This document shows positions 5,789 to 6,678 of a DNA stretch of 6,678 nt, piece after piece. The translations under genes were made by a program, and so were the position numbers. The notes under the pieces were generated by a model. The model was not told the DNA's origin, did no database searches, and saw only the letters and a program-made list of their open reading frames with translations. Where the stretch lies: assembly GCA_022705265.1 (NCBI GenBank), contig JAKJEU010000084.1, positions 1 through 6,678 of the forward strand, read 5' to 3'. Source of the DNA: Pseudomonadota bacterium (lineage in GTDB: Bacteria; Pseudomonadota; Alphaproteobacteria; JAKJEU01). How positions within the stretch are numbered: the first letter of the stretch is position 1; the number at the start of each line of letters is the position of its first letter.

Positions 5789-6508
5789 TCACATCTTTTG
5801 ATACAACGAAGAACGCCATTTTCCGTATAATCTTTCGGCTCGCATGATTTCCGAACCTTTCATAGTTTCTCGCAAAGATTTTATTTCGTCATCAAAATCA
5901 TTAACTCCATCATCAAGCGCTCTTTTATACCAAAGATAAGCATAAAAATTATCTTTTTTAATACCTTCGCCGTTGTAATAAAGATTGCCAATTTCCTTTA
6001 TCGCCTCGCTTTTTCCTTTTTTAGCGGCACTTTCCATATATTCAAAAGATTTTTTTAAATCCTGCTCAACCCCAAGGCCTTCTTTTAACATTTTGGCCAC
6101 CATGTATTCGGCGTCTTTGTTCGAAGAAGACGACGACATTAAAAAATAATCATAAGCCTTTTCATAATTTGGCTTAAACCCGTCGCCTTTGTAATAAATG
6201 CAACCTAAGGTATAAGATGCTCTGGAATTCCGTTTGTCCGAGGATTTTATCAACCAATACAAAGCCTCGCTTATATCTTGGTTCGTGCCAAGCCCAAGAA
6301 AATACATAACCCCAACATTGTATTCAGCCCCGCTGAAACCTTTGTTTGCTTGGTTTAAATTGTCATTGAACATATATCGCTTTTTTGTTTCGTCTTTTTG
6401 TTGTTTTGCGTATTCAATATAATCTTGTAAAAAATTGTCACAGCTAAAAGATTTAAAAGGCATCATTATCATAAAAATAATGACATAAACAAAAAGCTTT
6501 ATATTCAT
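5789..6508 (-). CDS. Exported Sel1-like-repeat protein (239 aa)
   Basis: Residues 1-22 form a Sec-type signal peptide: MNIK, a long hydrophobic core, then PFKSFS|C. A lipobox is not convincing. Four consecutive repeats of about 36 residues follow at roughly 60-95, 96-131, 132-167 and 168-202. Each has the A.Y.LG..Y..G.G...D..KA..Y pattern, e.g. YNVGVMYFLGLGTNQDISEA and AIKEIGNLYYNGEGIKKD. The tail SEIMRAERLYGKW resembles the short helix that often closes SLR proteins. Such proteins act as scaffolds, often in the periplasm or in host contact, but no partner can be named here. I prefer the ATG at 6508, with GGTGG at 6518-6514 5 nt upstream; a TTG at 6520 would add MVVV. The gene is related in type to the next gene downstream, from which a hairpin terminator separates it. 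Confidence 0.85.
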   Translation of the reverse strand: MNIKLFVYVIIFMIMMPFKSFSCDNFLQDYIEYAKQQKDETKKRYMFNDNLNQANKGFSGAEYNVGVMYFLGLGTNQDISEALYWLIKSSDKRNSRASYTLGCIYYKGDGFKPNYEKAYDYFLMSSSSSNKDAEYMVAKMLKEGLGVEQDLKKSFEYMESAAKKGKSEAIKEIGNLYYNGEGIKKDNFYAYLWYKRALDDGVNDFDDEIKSLRETMKGSEIMRAERLYGKWRSSLYQKM

Positions 6509-6558
6509 AACAACCACCAACTTTCATTTCTTACAATATAAATCTTTGTTCTATAATA

Positions 6559-6588
6559 ATAGTAACACAATACTGCAATAGATTTCAA
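6559..6588 (-). promoter_or_regulatory. Predicted promoter of the 239-aa SLR gene
   Basis: On the - strand, TTGAAA (6588-6583) and TACTAT (6564-6559) are separated by 18 nt. TGT directly before the -10 gives an extended -10, the same layout as the promoter at 702-731. A start near 6552 leaves a leader of about 44 nt before ATG 6508. Confidence 0.45.
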
Positions 6589-6678
6589 GCAAAAACGGTA
6601 CATATGTATATGATTATATATACTTTATATTTATAAAAGGTTAATACCTTAGTTGATTTTTTTGTTAATCATTTTGAC
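6589..6678. other. AT-rich non-coding flank with short palindromes
   Basis: No gene is supported here. The stretch contains a 10-bp palindrome TACATATGTA (6599-6608) and the inverted repeat AAGGT-TAAT-ACCTT (6637-6641 and 6646-6650), both upstream of the predicted SLR promoter. They may be regulator-binding sites, but the composition makes chance palindromes likely. A 10-codon open stretch on the - strand ending in TAA at 6651-6649 could be the tail of a gene beyond the edge; this cannot be decided. Confidence 0.3.

Noticed and set aside
6649..6678. Tail of a gene on the - strand at the right edge
   Set aside because: Only 10 open codons before TAA are visible, too short to support a gene call.
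1..6678. CRISPR array, tRNA/rRNA, insertion sequence, riboswitch or toxin-antitoxin pair
   Set aside because: No regularly spaced direct repeats, cloverleaf, transposase motifs, terminal inverted repeats or recognisable aptamer were seen on either strand.

Overview
The window is AT-rich DNA from what looks like a Gram-negative bacterium. The two strongest lineage clues are a tandem pair of type V (autotransporter) outer-membrane proteins ending in aromatic C-termini (KFKF and KYKF) and two exported Sel1-like-repeat (SLR) proteins. Together with the low GC, short spacers, TTG starts and A/T-ending codons, these suggest a host-associated, AT-rich proteobacterium, perhaps one of the low-GC Alphaproteobacteria. 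This placement is an inference: no rRNA or other taxonomic marker is present. All genes read with the standard bacterial code.

Left half, + strand. Positions 1-621 are the 3' end of an autotransporter gene cut by the window edge. It ends in a strong hairpin terminator. A promoter with an extended -10 then drives a complete 854-aa autotransporter (774-3338), closed by a second terminator whose loop and right arm are nearly identical to the first. The two barrel domains are clearly paralogous, about 60% identical over the last 63 residues by hand count. Next comes a small integral-membrane methyltransferase of the isoprenylcysteine/phospholipid methyltransferase type (3466-3912), with its own AT-rich promoter region.

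Right half, - strand, convergent with the left half. Read from the right edge, the order is: an exported four-repeat SLR protein (6508 to 5789); a weak terminator hairpin that contains the promoter of the next gene; a larger SLR protein with a signal peptide or lipoprotein leader (5701 to 4523); and, 12 nt on, a DUF805 membrane-protein gene (4510 to 3922). The DUF805 gene is split by a +1 frameshift just after its RRLHD motif. The downstream frame carries the missing second half with the GENKYG motif.

Taken together this is an envelope-oriented segment: every recognisable product is exported or membrane-embedded. No mobile element, CRISPR array, tRNA, rRNA or toxin-antitoxin pair was seen. 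I found no convincing new system. The items most worth a second look are the broken DUF805 gene, the duplicated terminator with a conserved loop, the promoter lying inside a terminator hairpin, and the unclear start of the large SLR gene.
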